Source of the DNA: Pseudobdellovibrionaceae bacterium
GTDB taxonomy: Bacteria > Bdellovibrionota > Bdellovibrionia > Bdellovibrionales > Bdellovibrionaceae
Assembly: GCA_019637955.1 (NCBI GenBank)
Contig: JAHBUS010000007.1
Coordinates: forward strand, 181,434-245,433
Length of the DNA: 64,000 nt
Reading direction: 5' to 3'
Part shown: piece by piece, positions 42,052 to 50,722 of the stretch
Layout: every line of letters starts with the position of its first letter
Position numbering within the stretch: position 1 is the first letter of the stretch
Notes under the pieces: generated by a model
What the model saw: only the letters and a program-made list of their open reading frames with translations
Told to the model about the DNA's origin: nothing
Databases searched by the model: none
Position numbers and translations under genes: made by a program

Positions 42052-43283
42052 CAAGCCACCTTCTTTTTCACGTCGATACGACGCGCGTCGGCCTCATCCA
42101 GTTGGTAGATTTTTTTCGACGCCTTTTTCTCGGGAATCACTTTTTTTGCAATGAGCAGCTCTTGAACCAATGAAGGTCCTTCAACGATTTCGATGGCTTT
42201 CGCATCCCGCATCAAACGCGAGACTTCGTACTCGTTGATAAATCCGCGCGCCCCAAAAAGTTCAACGGCCTGGCTCGTCACCTTCGAGGCGGTATTTCCG
42301 CCAAAGAGCTTGGCCATGCTGGCCTCTTTGACGGCGAAATCGCCGGAGTCCCAAACGGCAGCCGCGCGCAAAGCGAGAAGCCATGCGGCCTCCACTTCCG
42401 TATGAAGACGTGCCAAGAGATGCCGGATCGCGCTCTGATCCGTCAAGGCGCGCCCATAGCGGTTTGTTTGTAAAAGACGCTCGACGACCATGTCCAAAGC
42501 CCGTGTGCTGACGCCCACGCTCACGGCACCGAGGAGAGTCTTGCTCCGATTTAAGCAGTGCGTGAGGACCTTCAGCCCTGCTCCCAGATCCCCCAGGCGG
42601 TGGTACTCGGGCACAAAGACGCGGTCAAAATGCAGATGGCCCGTGTTGGACTCGCGCCATCCCATCTTATCAACCGCATCCCCCCGGCGAAGCCCCGGAC
42701 TGTCTCCCGGAATGTAAAAGCAGGTAATGCCTTCGGGCTCCCCATTCTCATTCACCACCGCCGCAAAAACGCTGAGTTGGGTGGCATGCGTGGCGTTCGT
42801 GATAAAATTTTTCTCTCCCGTGATCTCATACCCGCCCGGAACCCGCCGGGCCGTCGTGGCCGTCTTCTCCAAATCGGAACCACAACCCTTCTCGGTCATC
42901 GCGAAACTCCAAAGCTGGAATCCGTTCAAATTTTGCCGTGACAGTTTTTCTCGCAGCGGAGAATTTGCGTAGAGGATCATGGCCGAAAAACCCAGGAGAT
43001 TGCCGATAAAAGTGGCCGCGACTCCCGCGGATCCGTAACCCAGCTCCCGGGCGATCCAAACCAAGTCCGAGACCGAACACTCCGTTCCTCCGAACTCTTT
43101 TGGAACCAAGACATTCAAGAGTCCGCGCTCCCACAACTGACGAGTTGTGTCGTGATCGAACCGCGCGTCCCGATCATTCTGCGCAGCCCTCGGGATCAAA
43201 ACCGCTTGCACAAACGAACGAAGATCGGTCAGATCTTGCGAGGGTTCGAGAGCGGCGGCCATGACGCGTCGTTTTTCAGCCAT
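42051..43283 (-). CDS. Acyl-CoA dehydrogenase family protein
   Basis: A 410-aa flavoprotein. N-terminal helical domain, beta domain with FAMTEKGCGSDL and ITGEKNFITNATHA, C-terminal QAVELFGARGFINEYEVSRLMRDAKAIEIVEGPS with the catalytic Glu in VEG. First gene of a tightly packed three-gene unit, which argues for a biosynthetic rather than a bulk beta-oxidation role. An AGGGA site precedes the ATG. Confidence 0.88.
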   Translation of the reverse strand: MAEKRRVMAAALEPSQDLTDLRSFVQAVLIPRAAQNDRDARFDHDTTRQLWERGLLNVLVPKEFGGTECSVSDLVWIARELGYGSAGVAATFIGNLLGFSAMILYANSPLREKLSRQNLNGFQLWSFAMTEKGCGSDLEKTATTARRVPGGYEITGEKNFITNATHATQLSVFAAVVNENGEPEGITCFYIPGDSPGLRRGDAVDKMGWRESNTGHLHFDRVFVPEYHRLGDLGAGLKVLTHCLNRSKTLLGAVSVGVSTRALDMVVERLLQTNRYGRALTDQSAIRHLLARLHTEVEAAWLLALRAAAVWDSGDFAVKEASMAKLFGGNTASKVTSQAVELFGARGFINEYEVSRLMRDAKAIEIVEGPSLVQELLIAKKVIPEKKASKKIYQLDEADARRIDVKKKVA

Positions 43284-43497
43284 GCGATAGTCCCTTCGAT
43301 GTTTCTGTGGGAGGGGCCGTTTCGATGAACGTGCTTGGAGCTTTTATCGGCGCGATGGTGGTTAAACTAAAAGGCTATCTACAACAAATTGATTTATCAT
43401 ATCTCGAAACTAGATTTAGCCGACCCGCTGTTTCGAAACGAGAACGAACTTAAGTGATCTTTGACTTGCTTTCCAAAACTATACAGGGAGAACCGAC

Positions 43498-44016
43498 ATG
43501 ACAAAACTGATTGCCGCCTTCGTCTTCTTTGGACTCACTCCACTCAATGTCTCGGCGCACGAGCGCACCCACGTTCACGGTCTTGCCGAGGTGTCGATCG
43601 CGGCGGAGGCCGGCTCCCGAACGGCGATGGTGACCTTTGAAGCCTCGGGCGACTCCATTCTTGGGACCGAACGCAAAGCCAAAAGCGCGCAAGAAAAAGC
43701 GGCGGAAAAACGCAACCTCGAGCGGTTGGAAAAGAACCTGCCCGCGTTCGTCATTTTCGATCCCTCGCTCGCATGCCTGTGGCAAACCAAAGAGTTGAAA
43801 GTGGACACCCATGGCAAACACGCCGATGTTGAGGGGACGTTCGAGATCGTCTGCCAAACTCCCCTCGAACAAGGTTCCGTGCGGGTGCAACTGGCCTCGG
43901 CCTTCCCCTCCCTCGTGGGCATCAAAGTTCAGGCGCTGATCGGCCCCCGGCAGCGAAGCGCGACGGTCGACGCCAAAAACAGCGTCGCAACCATCAAAAT
44001 GGGCGACGATAAATAG
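43498..44016 (+). CDS. ZrgA-like zinc uptake protein (DUF2796)
   Basis: A 172-aa protein with a signal peptide (MTKLIAAFVFFGLTPLNVSAH), then HERTHVHGLAEVSIAAE, the His-rich start typical of DUF2796/ZrgA periplasmic zinc-binding proteins, and late ALIGPRQRSATVDAKN. Single gene. Confidence 0.75.
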   Translation: MTKLIAAFVFFGLTPLNVSAHERTHVHGLAEVSIAAEAGSRTAMVTFEASGDSILGTERKAKSAQEKAAEKRNLERLEKNLPAFVIFDPSLACLWQTKELKVDTHGKHADVEGTFEIVCQTPLEQGSVRVQLASAFPSLVGIKVQALIGPRQRSATVDAKNSVATIKMGDDK

Positions 44017-44071
44017 GCGGGCCCAAGGATTCACCTTGCCAAGCTCGGAGAGAGTCCACCAGAATTGAAGA

Positions 44072-44437
44072 ATGAAGTTCTGGATTCAGATCTTGATTCT
44101 CCTGATTTCGCTGCAGCACTTTGGCTTCATGATTCTGGAGATGTTTCTCTGGACAAAGCCCGTCGGCCGCAAGGTCTTCCGTACGGACGAAGCGTTCGCG
44201 CGCGCATCCAAGGCGCTCGCGGCCAATCAGGGTTTGTACAACGGGTTTTTAGCGGCGGGATTGATGTGGAGCCTGTTTGCAGCTCTCACGGACCGGGACC
44301 AGATTCAGATCTTCTTTTTGATCTGCATTGTTGTGGCCGGTTTGTATGGCGGCGCGACGGTGAACAAACGAATCCTCGTTGTCCAGGCCGTGCCCGCCAT
44401 CTTGGCACTCAGCGGATTATTTCTTTTTCGCTTTTAA
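44072..44437 (+). CDS. DUF1304-type membrane protein
   Basis: A 121-aa protein with four hydrophobic helices. HFGFMILEMFLWTKPVGRKVFR, ANQGLYNGFLAAGL and GLYGGATVNKRILVVQAVPAILAL are typical of the DUF1304 family. Function unknown. The 3' end overlaps the opposite small basic gene by 21 bp. Confidence 0.8.
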   Translation: MKFWIQILILLISLQHFGFMILEMFLWTKPVGRKVFRTDEAFARASKALAANQGLYNGFLAAGLMWSLFAALTDRDQIQIFFLICIVVAGLYGGATVNKRILVVQAVPAILALSGLFLFRF

Positions 44438-44521
44438 CATGCGCTTCTTTTTCGAAATGCGCTTTGCTTTGTGACGCGCACTTTTATTGCGTTTCTTCTT
44501 CACACCAGTTTTTTTCGCCAT
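44417..44521 (-). CDS. Very small Lys/Arg-rich protein
   Basis: A 34-aa frame preceded by a strong GGAGG (44526-44530). It begins MAKKTGVKKKRNKSARHKAK and ends KRMLKAKKK; about 60% of residues are Lys or Arg. Likely a nucleic-acid or ribosome-associated micro-protein. The stop codon lies inside the convergent DUF1304 gene. Confidence 0.65.
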   Translation of the reverse strand: MAKKTGVKKKRNKSARHKAKRISKKKRMLKAKKK

Positions 44522-44572
44522 GAGGCCTCCGTCGAATTGCCCAAAAAGGGCGCATATTGAAGGTGCAGTCTT

Positions 44573-44962
44573 TCACCTTTGACTTTCAACATCAAGAAGT
44601 TCTTCGACATCCACGGCCGGCGGGGCGGTCTCCACCCCGTCCACCGAGAGGACGCGCCGGGTTTTGACGTCCGCGGTAAAGCCCACGGGCTTGTCCTTGC
44701 GGATCCCCTCTAAAAAAGCCCTTTGAAACGCATTGTGCTGTTGATCTTCGAGAATCCAATAACTCTCACGGAGATCCGAGAAAAAGACTTCGGTTCGAGG
44801 CGACGCACGAACGAGGCGCGGTTTGCCCTTTAAAACCGCATGGCCTGGCTTCGGCGTTGGGCCGGGCGCCGTTTCTTGAGGTGCCGGGGTCGGCGAACTG
44901 CCCGCTAAATTTGGAGCCAGCATCGCAAAGATCAAAAGACCGAGAGCGGAGATTTGTTTCAT
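44573..44962 (-). CDS. Secreted hypothetical protein
   Basis: A 129-aa protein with a signal peptide (MKQISALGLLIFAMLAPNLAGS), a Pro-rich stretch (PTPAPQETAPGPTPKPG) and a small domain with VKTRRVLSVDGVETAP. No family recognised. Confidence 0.65.
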   Translation of the reverse strand: MKQISALGLLIFAMLAPNLAGSSPTPAPQETAPGPTPKPGHAVLKGKPRLVRASPRTEVFFSDLRESYWILEDQQHNAFQRAFLEGIRKDKPVGFTADVKTRRVLSVDGVETAPPAVDVEELLDVESQR

Positions 44963-45036
44963 GTCTTTATGGTCGCCAAGCGTGCGGGGGTGGTCAAGTG
45001 CTTGACCACCCCCCTTGAGGCTGTCACTTTGAAAAG

Positions 45037-46845
45037 ATGAAGATCCTTCACCTTCTCTCTCAGACCGAGCTGACGGGTTCCGAGGCCTACGCGCAGACGC
45101 TTTGCCTGGAGCAGGCCAAAGCCGGCCACCAGATCTTCGTCATTTCAGACCATCTGCACCTGCCGTTTCCGGGCCTTTACCTGCCGCTTAAAATTTCGAC
45201 CGCCTCGTTCCTCGAGCGCATGCGCAACATCCTGGAGCTGCGAAAATTCTTGCGCGACAATGACATCGACGTCGTTCACTGCCACTCGCGGGCGGCTTGT
45301 CGTCACATGGCCTGGGCCCGCTACAAACTGCGAACCGCCATGGTCACGACCCTGCACGGGTATCAGCACGCGTCTTTTTCCAAACGGCTGTTCAACATCT
45401 ATGGCGACACGGTCCTCGCCGTTTGCGAAAAAATCCGCGAACAGCTCACCGGTGCCTTTCGCATGGACCCACACTCGGTCCGCGTGCTCCGCAATGCGAT
45501 GGACTTGCGTTGGCGCGATCCCCGTCCCGAATCCAAAACTCTAGCCCTGATCGGACGCGCCTCGGGCCCCAAGGGCGCCCGGCTCAAAGAACTTTTTCAA
45601 GAACAACTGGCCGGCTGGCTCTCGAGCCAGCCGGATCTGCACGTGGTCGCGGCGCTCTCGGGACTGACCCCTTTTGAGAAAGCCGAACTTCAAAAAGCCG
45701 TCCCGGCGAAAGATTCCGCGCGCGTCACCATCACCGGCGACTTTATCGATTTGAACACCGTCTTTGAACAGGCGTTCTGCGTGGTTGCTTCCGGACGGAT
45801 CGCTTTGGAGGCCTTCGCCGCGGGCTGTGAGGTTGTCGCCTTGGGCGAAAGCAGCCTCGAGGGCCGCGTGTCTCCCGAAACCTTGGCGTTTTGCCTCGCT
45901 TCCAATTTTGGCGACGTCGGTCCTGAAAAAATCTTGGACCCGGCGGCCGTCACTCACCATATTCGCAACATCCGCCGATCTCCGCTCACCCGCACCGAGC
46001 GCGAGCAGGTCCGCACGGTGATCGACCGTGAATTTTCGAAGCCGCGCATTTGCCACGAGATCGAAGAAACGTACCGTTCGGCCCGCCTCCTTCGCGCGGC
46101 ACCCACGCTGCCGATTCTCATGTACCATAAAGTTCCGAACGAAGATGTGCCGTCGAAGCACAAGATTTATGTTTCGCGCGAAAACTTCGAAAAGCACCTG
46201 CTGTTTTTCCAATCGCAAGGATTCACGTCTTTAACGTTCGACGATCTTTCGGATTTTTGGTTTGAGCGCCGCCCGCTCTCGGAGTTTCCCGAAAAGCCGC
46301 TCATGATCACGTTCGATGATGGCTACCGCGACAACTTGCAAAATGCCGCTCCCTTGCTTGAAAAATACGGCATGAAGGCGACGCTCTTTCTGCTCGCGGA
46401 TCATTCGATCATCGAGAACAACTGGGACGAAAAAGAATCGGGCGTCGACGCCGCCCTGATCACCCTCGAAGAGAAAAAAGAACTCCCCGCGACCATCTAC
46501 GCCATTGGAAGCCACGGCTTGCAGCATCTGGATTTGCGTGAGCTCTCCAATGAACAGATCCTCGACCAGATGCGCACGTCCAAACAGCGCCTCGAACAGG
46601 ATTTGAGCCGCCCCATCCGTGCCTTCGCCTATCCCTTTGGACATGTCGATGCGCGCCTTCCGCAGCTCGCGCGCGAAGCGGGTTACGATTTTGCGGTGAA
46701 CACGGATCGCGGCGCCTTGCGCTGGGTGGATGACCGGCATTCGATGTTCCGGGTCAACATGTTCCCGCACGAAAGCTGGTTCTCACTTTGGAGAAAAACG
46801 GCGCCTTGGTACCGGCGCCGCTATTTCAGGACGCGCGGACAGTAG
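45037..46845 (+). CDS. Glycosyltransferase fused to polysaccharide deacetylase
   Basis: A 602-aa protein. The N-terminal half (about 1-345) resembles GT4 glycosyltransferases (MKILHLLSQTELTGSEAYAQTL, VVHCHSRAACRHMAW, GRIALEAFAAGCEVVAL). The C-terminal half (about 360-595) is a NodB-type deacetylase: LPILMYHKVP, MITFDDGYRDN with the metal Asp pair, SHGLQHLDL (HxxxH motif) and AYPFGHVD. It probably builds and de-N-acetylates a surface glycan. Both halves keep their motifs. The end overlaps the convergent iron permease gene by 20 bp. Confidence 0.88.
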   Translation: MKILHLLSQTELTGSEAYAQTLCLEQAKAGHQIFVISDHLHLPFPGLYLPLKISTASFLERMRNILELRKFLRDNDIDVVHCHSRAACRHMAWARYKLRTAMVTTLHGYQHASFSKRLFNIYGDTVLAVCEKIREQLTGAFRMDPHSVRVLRNAMDLRWRDPRPESKTLALIGRASGPKGARLKELFQEQLAGWLSSQPDLHVVAALSGLTPFEKAELQKAVPAKDSARVTITGDFIDLNTVFEQAFCVVASGRIALEAFAAGCEVVALGESSLEGRVSPETLAFCLASNFGDVGPEKILDPAAVTHHIRNIRRSPLTRTEREQVRTVIDREFSKPRICHEIEETYRSARLLRAAPTLPILMYHKVPNEDVPSKHKIYVSRENFEKHLLFFQSQGFTSLTFDDLSDFWFERRPLSEFPEKPLMITFDDGYRDNLQNAAPLLEKYGMKATLFLLADHSIIENNWDEKESGVDAALITLEEKKELPATIYAIGSHGLQHLDLRELSNEQILDQMRTSKQRLEQDLSRPIRAFAYPFGHVDARLPQLAREAGYDFAVNTDRGALRWVDDRHSMFRVNMFPHESWFSLWRKTAPWYRRRYFRTRGQ

Positions 46846-47659
46846 CGGGCTGCCCGGCTTGGCGGTACAGAGTGACCGCCACCGCCCAATAGGCGGCGTA
46901 AACCAGCACCACGAAGATCGCGGGCTGAGCGTGATAGCCGGTCAACAGATTCAAGAATGAACCCACCGGGTGTTGGTCACTCAAAAGCGCCTCGGAGTTC
47001 CAGGCCGGTTCGGTGCCGACCTCGATCCATCCGAGCGAGATCACCTTGCGTGCGATCGCCACCACCAGACTTCCGGCCGTGACGAACAAGAGAGCCGTCG
47101 AGACCGTAAAGTACGTGCGCTGCGAGAAGGCCTTGAAGCCGTGCTGGAACGCGTACCAAGTCACCACCCCGAGCACCAGACCGGCAAAAGACAAACCGAT
47201 AAAAGCGCCGGTTTGCGACTTCTCCACCGACTCCATCCAAAGGCCGTACAAGAAGATCACGGTCTCCGACCCCTCTCGCGCCACCGCGATCATCGTCAGC
47301 AGAGTGAGACTCCAAAAGCGTCCGGTCGACAAAGCCTGCTGGGCTCCACTCTCAAGCTCGCTCTTGAGCGTGCGCGCGTGTTTGCGCATCCAAATGCACA
47401 TGTGGGTCATCAACACGACCGCCAGCACAAGCATGGCGAGCTGAAAAATCTCAAGCGCCAGACCTTCAAACTCGCTCTCGGCTTGATTGATAAAAACGCC
47501 CAAACCCAAAGCCAGGACCAGGCCTCCCAAAGCTCCCACCAGCAAAGCCTGATACCCGCGTTTGTCCGCGGACTGCCGGTTTAAGAACGACCAGAGAAGG
47601 CCCACGATCAAAAGGGCTTCGAACGATTCCCGGTAGACGACGATCAAGGCGTTCATCAT
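46826..47659 (-). CDS. FTR1-family high-affinity iron permease
   Basis: A 277-aa membrane protein with seven hydrophobic segments and the two iron-binding repeats of FTR1/EfeU in the form YRESFEALLIVGLL (about 9) and AREGSETVIFLYG (about 128). Last gene of a four-gene iron operon. Confidence 0.9.
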   Translation of the reverse strand: MMNALIVVYRESFEALLIVGLLWSFLNRQSADKRGYQALLVGALGGLVLALGLGVFINQAESEFEGLALEIFQLAMLVLAVVLMTHMCIWMRKHARTLKSELESGAQQALSTGRFWSLTLLTMIAVAREGSETVIFLYGLWMESVEKSQTGAFIGLSFAGLVLGVVTWYAFQHGFKAFSQRTYFTVSTALLFVTAGSLVVAIARKVISLGWIEVGTEPAWNSEALLSDQHPVGSFLNLLTGYHAQPAIFVVLVYAAYWAVAVTLYRQAGQPATVRAS

Positions 47660-47663
47660 AAAA

Positions 47664-47999
47664 TCACTCCTCCACTTCGATCACGCCATTCGCGGTCGAT
47701 TGGTGGAACTCGCCGAAGAAGGGGTACTTGCCAGGCTTGAGCGGCCCGAGCGTGAGCTTGAGGGTCTTCTTGGGGCCAACGAACTTTTCGATATTTAAGA
47801 CGTTGCTCTCGAACTCTTCGGTCGACGCGTCTTCGTTCTTCACTTCGAGCTTAAACTTCTCGCCCGCCTTCACCTTGAGAACGGAGGGTTCAAACTTGTG
47901 ATCTTTCAGAACGATCTGATGGACGGCCATCTCCTGCGCGAGGGCCGAGGACGCCATCAGCGCCAGGATCATACAAAACGAAGTTAAAACGGTTTTCAT
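47664..47999 (-). CDS. Periplasmic cupredoxin-domain protein
   Basis: A 111-aa protein with a signal peptide and an EfeO-type cupredoxin fold (IVLKDHKFEPSVLKVKAGEKFKLEVKNED, FGEFHQSTANGVIEV). It lies 4 bp from the FTR1 gene and overlaps the di-haem gene by 4 bp. Likely binds or oxidises iron or copper for delivery to the permease. Confidence 0.8.
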   Translation of the reverse strand: MKTVLTSFCMILALMASSALAQEMAVHQIVLKDHKFEPSVLKVKAGEKFKLEVKNEDASTEEFESNVLNIEKFVGPKKTLKLTLGPLKPGKYPFFGEFHQSTANGVIEVEE

Positions 48000-49387
48000 A
48001 AACTCTCCAAGTAAGTGAGCAGCTGATCTCTTTGCGATTGATCTAAAGCTTTGTACTTTTCGCGCGCGCCCTCACCCTCACCGCCGTGCCAAAGAATGGC
48101 CTCTTCGGGCGTGCGGGCGCGGCCATCGTGCAAAAAGCGAGTTTGCGGATTCACCTTGCGGCTGCGCCCCAAACCCCAAAGCGGCGGCGTTCTCCACTCG
48201 CGGCCGCTCGCTTCAAAATCGGGACGGCCATCCGCGAGGTCATCGCCCATATCGTGAAGCAACAGGTCGGTGTAAGGATGAATGATTTGATTGTGGTTTT
48301 CGGCGAACTCGGTGCCCGTGCCGGTGCGGTAGGTCTCGACATGGCACTTTGTGCAAGTGAGTTCGCGCAGAAGCCGTTGACCCGTTTTGATTTGCCCCTC
48401 GGTCAGCGCCTGCGATTGCGGCACGGTCAGCAGATGCATATAGGCGCTCACCTTTTGCAGATCGCTCTGCGAAATTTCGGGTGTGGATTTAGCCTTGGCC
48501 GCGAGGCAATCTTTTTGCGCGGGTTCGCAGTTTTGGTGCGGGAAGACCGGCGAGGTGACTCCCATATCGCCATTGAAGGCCGCGGCGGTTTGCTGCAAAA
48601 CCGTGGGTTGATTGGCCTTCCAACCAAAGCGGCCGAGCGCACGTTTCTGAGCGCGTTCATCCCACGTGAAGTTGGGGCGACCGCTAATCCCGTCGCCATC
48701 CAGATCGTCGGGGTCGGCGTTCTTTAAGATGTCTTTCTCATCGATCGCCTCCAAAAGCCCCATCCCGAAAGCGCCGGGAGCCAAACGCGGCGACACCATC
48801 ACATCTTTCGGAAAGGGTCCGTACGCGAGATCCTCGAAACGAAACACGGGCTTTTGCAACGTGTAAGTGATGCCGTCCGCGAACGACCCGCTCGTTTCGG
48901 TGAAGGACGCACGGACCTTTGCTTCGGGTTTCACGCCGGGAATCGCGAAGTTCTGCAACTGGTCGCCATAATTGGGGACAGGAACGGGACCGCCATGAAA
49001 ACGGGCTTGTTGTTCTTTGCTCCCCGGAATGCTCAAACGAAACAACAGCGCCCGAAACTCCTCTTTACCATCCACCGCGGGACGGCCGCGCCCATCGCGT
49101 TCGTGGCAAGCGATGCAGCTCTGCGCGATGAACAGTGGCCCCAAACCTTCGAGCGACTCCACCGACGCGGGGAACGAAACCCAATTCTGGCGAAAAAACG
49201 ATTTCCCCACCATGAAGTCCTTGCGGTTCGCGGACTTGATATTTCGAACCGGGAATGAAAACGCATCCAAGGAGTCGGAGCGCACCGAACCCTCGCCGCC
49301 CAGTTTTTGCGTGAGTCTCTTGTCTTGACCCCAAACGGACAGCGGCGCGAACAGCAGAATGAGGATCCAACTACTCGGCCTGAACAT
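47996..49387 (-). CDS. Di-haem c-type oxidoreductase (thiol oxidoreductase-like, DHOR)
   Basis: A 463-aa periplasmic protein with a signal peptide and two haem c motifs: CIACH (about 92) and CTKCH (about 342). Family segments KRALGRFGWKANQPTVLQQTAAAFNGDMG and TPPLWGLG are typical of DHOR. It overlaps imelysin and cupredoxin genes, so it is part of the iron system, probably as a redox partner for iron. Confidence 0.88.
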   Translation of the reverse strand: MFRPSSWILILLFAPLSVWGQDKRLTQKLGGEGSVRSDSLDAFSFPVRNIKSANRKDFMVGKSFFRQNWVSFPASVESLEGLGPLFIAQSCIACHERDGRGRPAVDGKEEFRALLFRLSIPGSKEQQARFHGGPVPVPNYGDQLQNFAIPGVKPEAKVRASFTETSGSFADGITYTLQKPVFRFEDLAYGPFPKDVMVSPRLAPGAFGMGLLEAIDEKDILKNADPDDLDGDGISGRPNFTWDERAQKRALGRFGWKANQPTVLQQTAAAFNGDMGVTSPVFPHQNCEPAQKDCLAAKAKSTPEISQSDLQKVSAYMHLLTVPQSQALTEGQIKTGQRLLRELTCTKCHVETYRTGTGTEFAENHNQIIHPYTDLLLHDMGDDLADGRPDFEASGREWRTPPLWGLGRSRKVNPQTRFLHDGRARTPEEAILWHGGEGEGAREKYKALDQSQRDQLLTYLESL

Positions 49388-50537
49388 TCAGCTCCAGTCC
49401 CCAAGTTTGCGTGATGCCATCGATCAAGCGCGCTTGTTTCTGCAACGAGGCGATCGCGGTTTCGACTTTTTTACGGTTCGGATTTTTTTCATCCACCAAA
49501 ATCGCATCAAAAGGCGCGGGAATCGAGGCGATATTTTTACTGACGATGTCCAAGTGGCGACGCAGACCTAAAGTCTCTTTGCGCCGTCCTTTTTGGAACA
49601 GATCCATCAGACCCGATTGCACCAGCACCTTCTCGATGCCGCGCTGATTGGCTTTCATGTCTTCGAGAGAAAAATCGCTAAAGCAATCCTGCTCATGCTC
49701 CGGATCCTTTTTTTCGAGCGCCACCGTGAGGCGCTCGCCCGCCATTTCGTCGGCACTGAGCGTGGTCACGCCCACCAAGATCTTACGCAAAATCTCGTCG
49801 GGCGCTTCAGCCATGAACGCGACCGTTTGCGGTGCCGAGGGCGCCCAAGCCGTTTTGAGTGCTTCGGACTGTTTCACCAAAAGGCCCGTGAGCGTCACCA
49901 AGACCTGACCTCGGCGCGCGGCGAACTTGTTTGTCGGCTGATAATCGCTCACGGGACGCTGCCCCGGCGACGTCGTCGAGAGGTCTTGGCCCCAGAGAAG
50001 AAACTCGATCGCGTGGTAACCGGTTGAAATGTTGCGCTCGCCGTCTTTTTCATTGGCGTCGATCAAGGCGTCTTCGGTGATGGGACGCGCGGGGTTTTGA
50101 ATGAGTCCCGCGTTTTCGTTTCCTTTGACGTAGTCGAGGTAGGCCTCATCGATGGGCCACGCGTTCATGAGGGGTTCGGGACCACGCTCGGCCGGTGCGC
50201 CATCGGCTTTGTCGATCGGACCGCCGTAAAAACGAAACGCCTCGGTTTCGGAATAAATCAGGCGCGCCGCTTTCCAGGCCTCTTTGGTGGCTTCGAGATT
50301 TTCGTTTGTCGGCGCCGCCACGAATTTTTGTGCTGCGGATAAGAGTTTTTGATTGGCCCCCAGCAGCTCATCGTAAGTTTTGTAAACCAGGGCCGCGTAC
50401 GCCTGAGCAACGGGAGCCACTTCAGTTTTCGTGAGCACCTTGGGAGTTCGAGCCTTTTTTTGGGCGTGCGCCGGAGCTCCCGCCAAAACCACCGCTGCGA
50501 TCATCCATGATGTCAAAAATCCAAGTCCGATCCGCAT
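49371..50537 (-). CDS. Imelysin family (M75/EfeO-like) protein
   Basis: A 388-aa periplasmic protein with a signal peptide (MRIGLGFLTSWMIAAVVLAGAPAHA) and the imelysin GxHxxE motif in GYHAIEFLLWGQDLS. First gene of the iron operon, ahead of DHOR, cupredoxin and FTR1. No clear Fur box seen in the 185 bp upstream. Confidence 0.88.
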   Translation of the reverse strand: MRIGLGFLTSWMIAAVVLAGAPAHAQKKARTPKVLTKTEVAPVAQAYAALVYKTYDELLGANQKLLSAAQKFVAAPTNENLEATKEAWKAARLIYSETEAFRFYGGPIDKADGAPAERGPEPLMNAWPIDEAYLDYVKGNENAGLIQNPARPITEDALIDANEKDGERNISTGYHAIEFLLWGQDLSTTSPGQRPVSDYQPTNKFAARRGQVLVTLTGLLVKQSEALKTAWAPSAPQTVAFMAEAPDEILRKILVGVTTLSADEMAGERLTVALEKKDPEHEQDCFSDFSLEDMKANQRGIEKVLVQSGLMDLFQKGRRKETLGLRRHLDIVSKNIASIPAPFDAILVDEKNPNRKKVETAIASLQKQARLIDGITQTWGLELNVQAE

Positions 50538-50722
50538 GTTAACCCCGTTTTGCTGAGACTCTCGTTCTAGTCCATTTCAGCGGGGGCGACCAGTGCGCAC
50601 CCAGGCTCAAGTCCAGGTGAAAGGAAACTGAAAACGCGCTTTTCAGTCCCTTGGTCTATTTTTCTCCCAATTCAAAGTCGGGGTCTTTAGGACTTCGGGC
50701 CAAAAGCCGTTGGTCTATCTAG

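Noticed and set aside
43352..43440. CTCGAAAC/GTTTCGAA inverted repeat before the ZrgA-like gene, as a zinc-regulator box
   Set aside because: It does not resemble a known Zur box and the pairing is imperfect; too weak to annotate.
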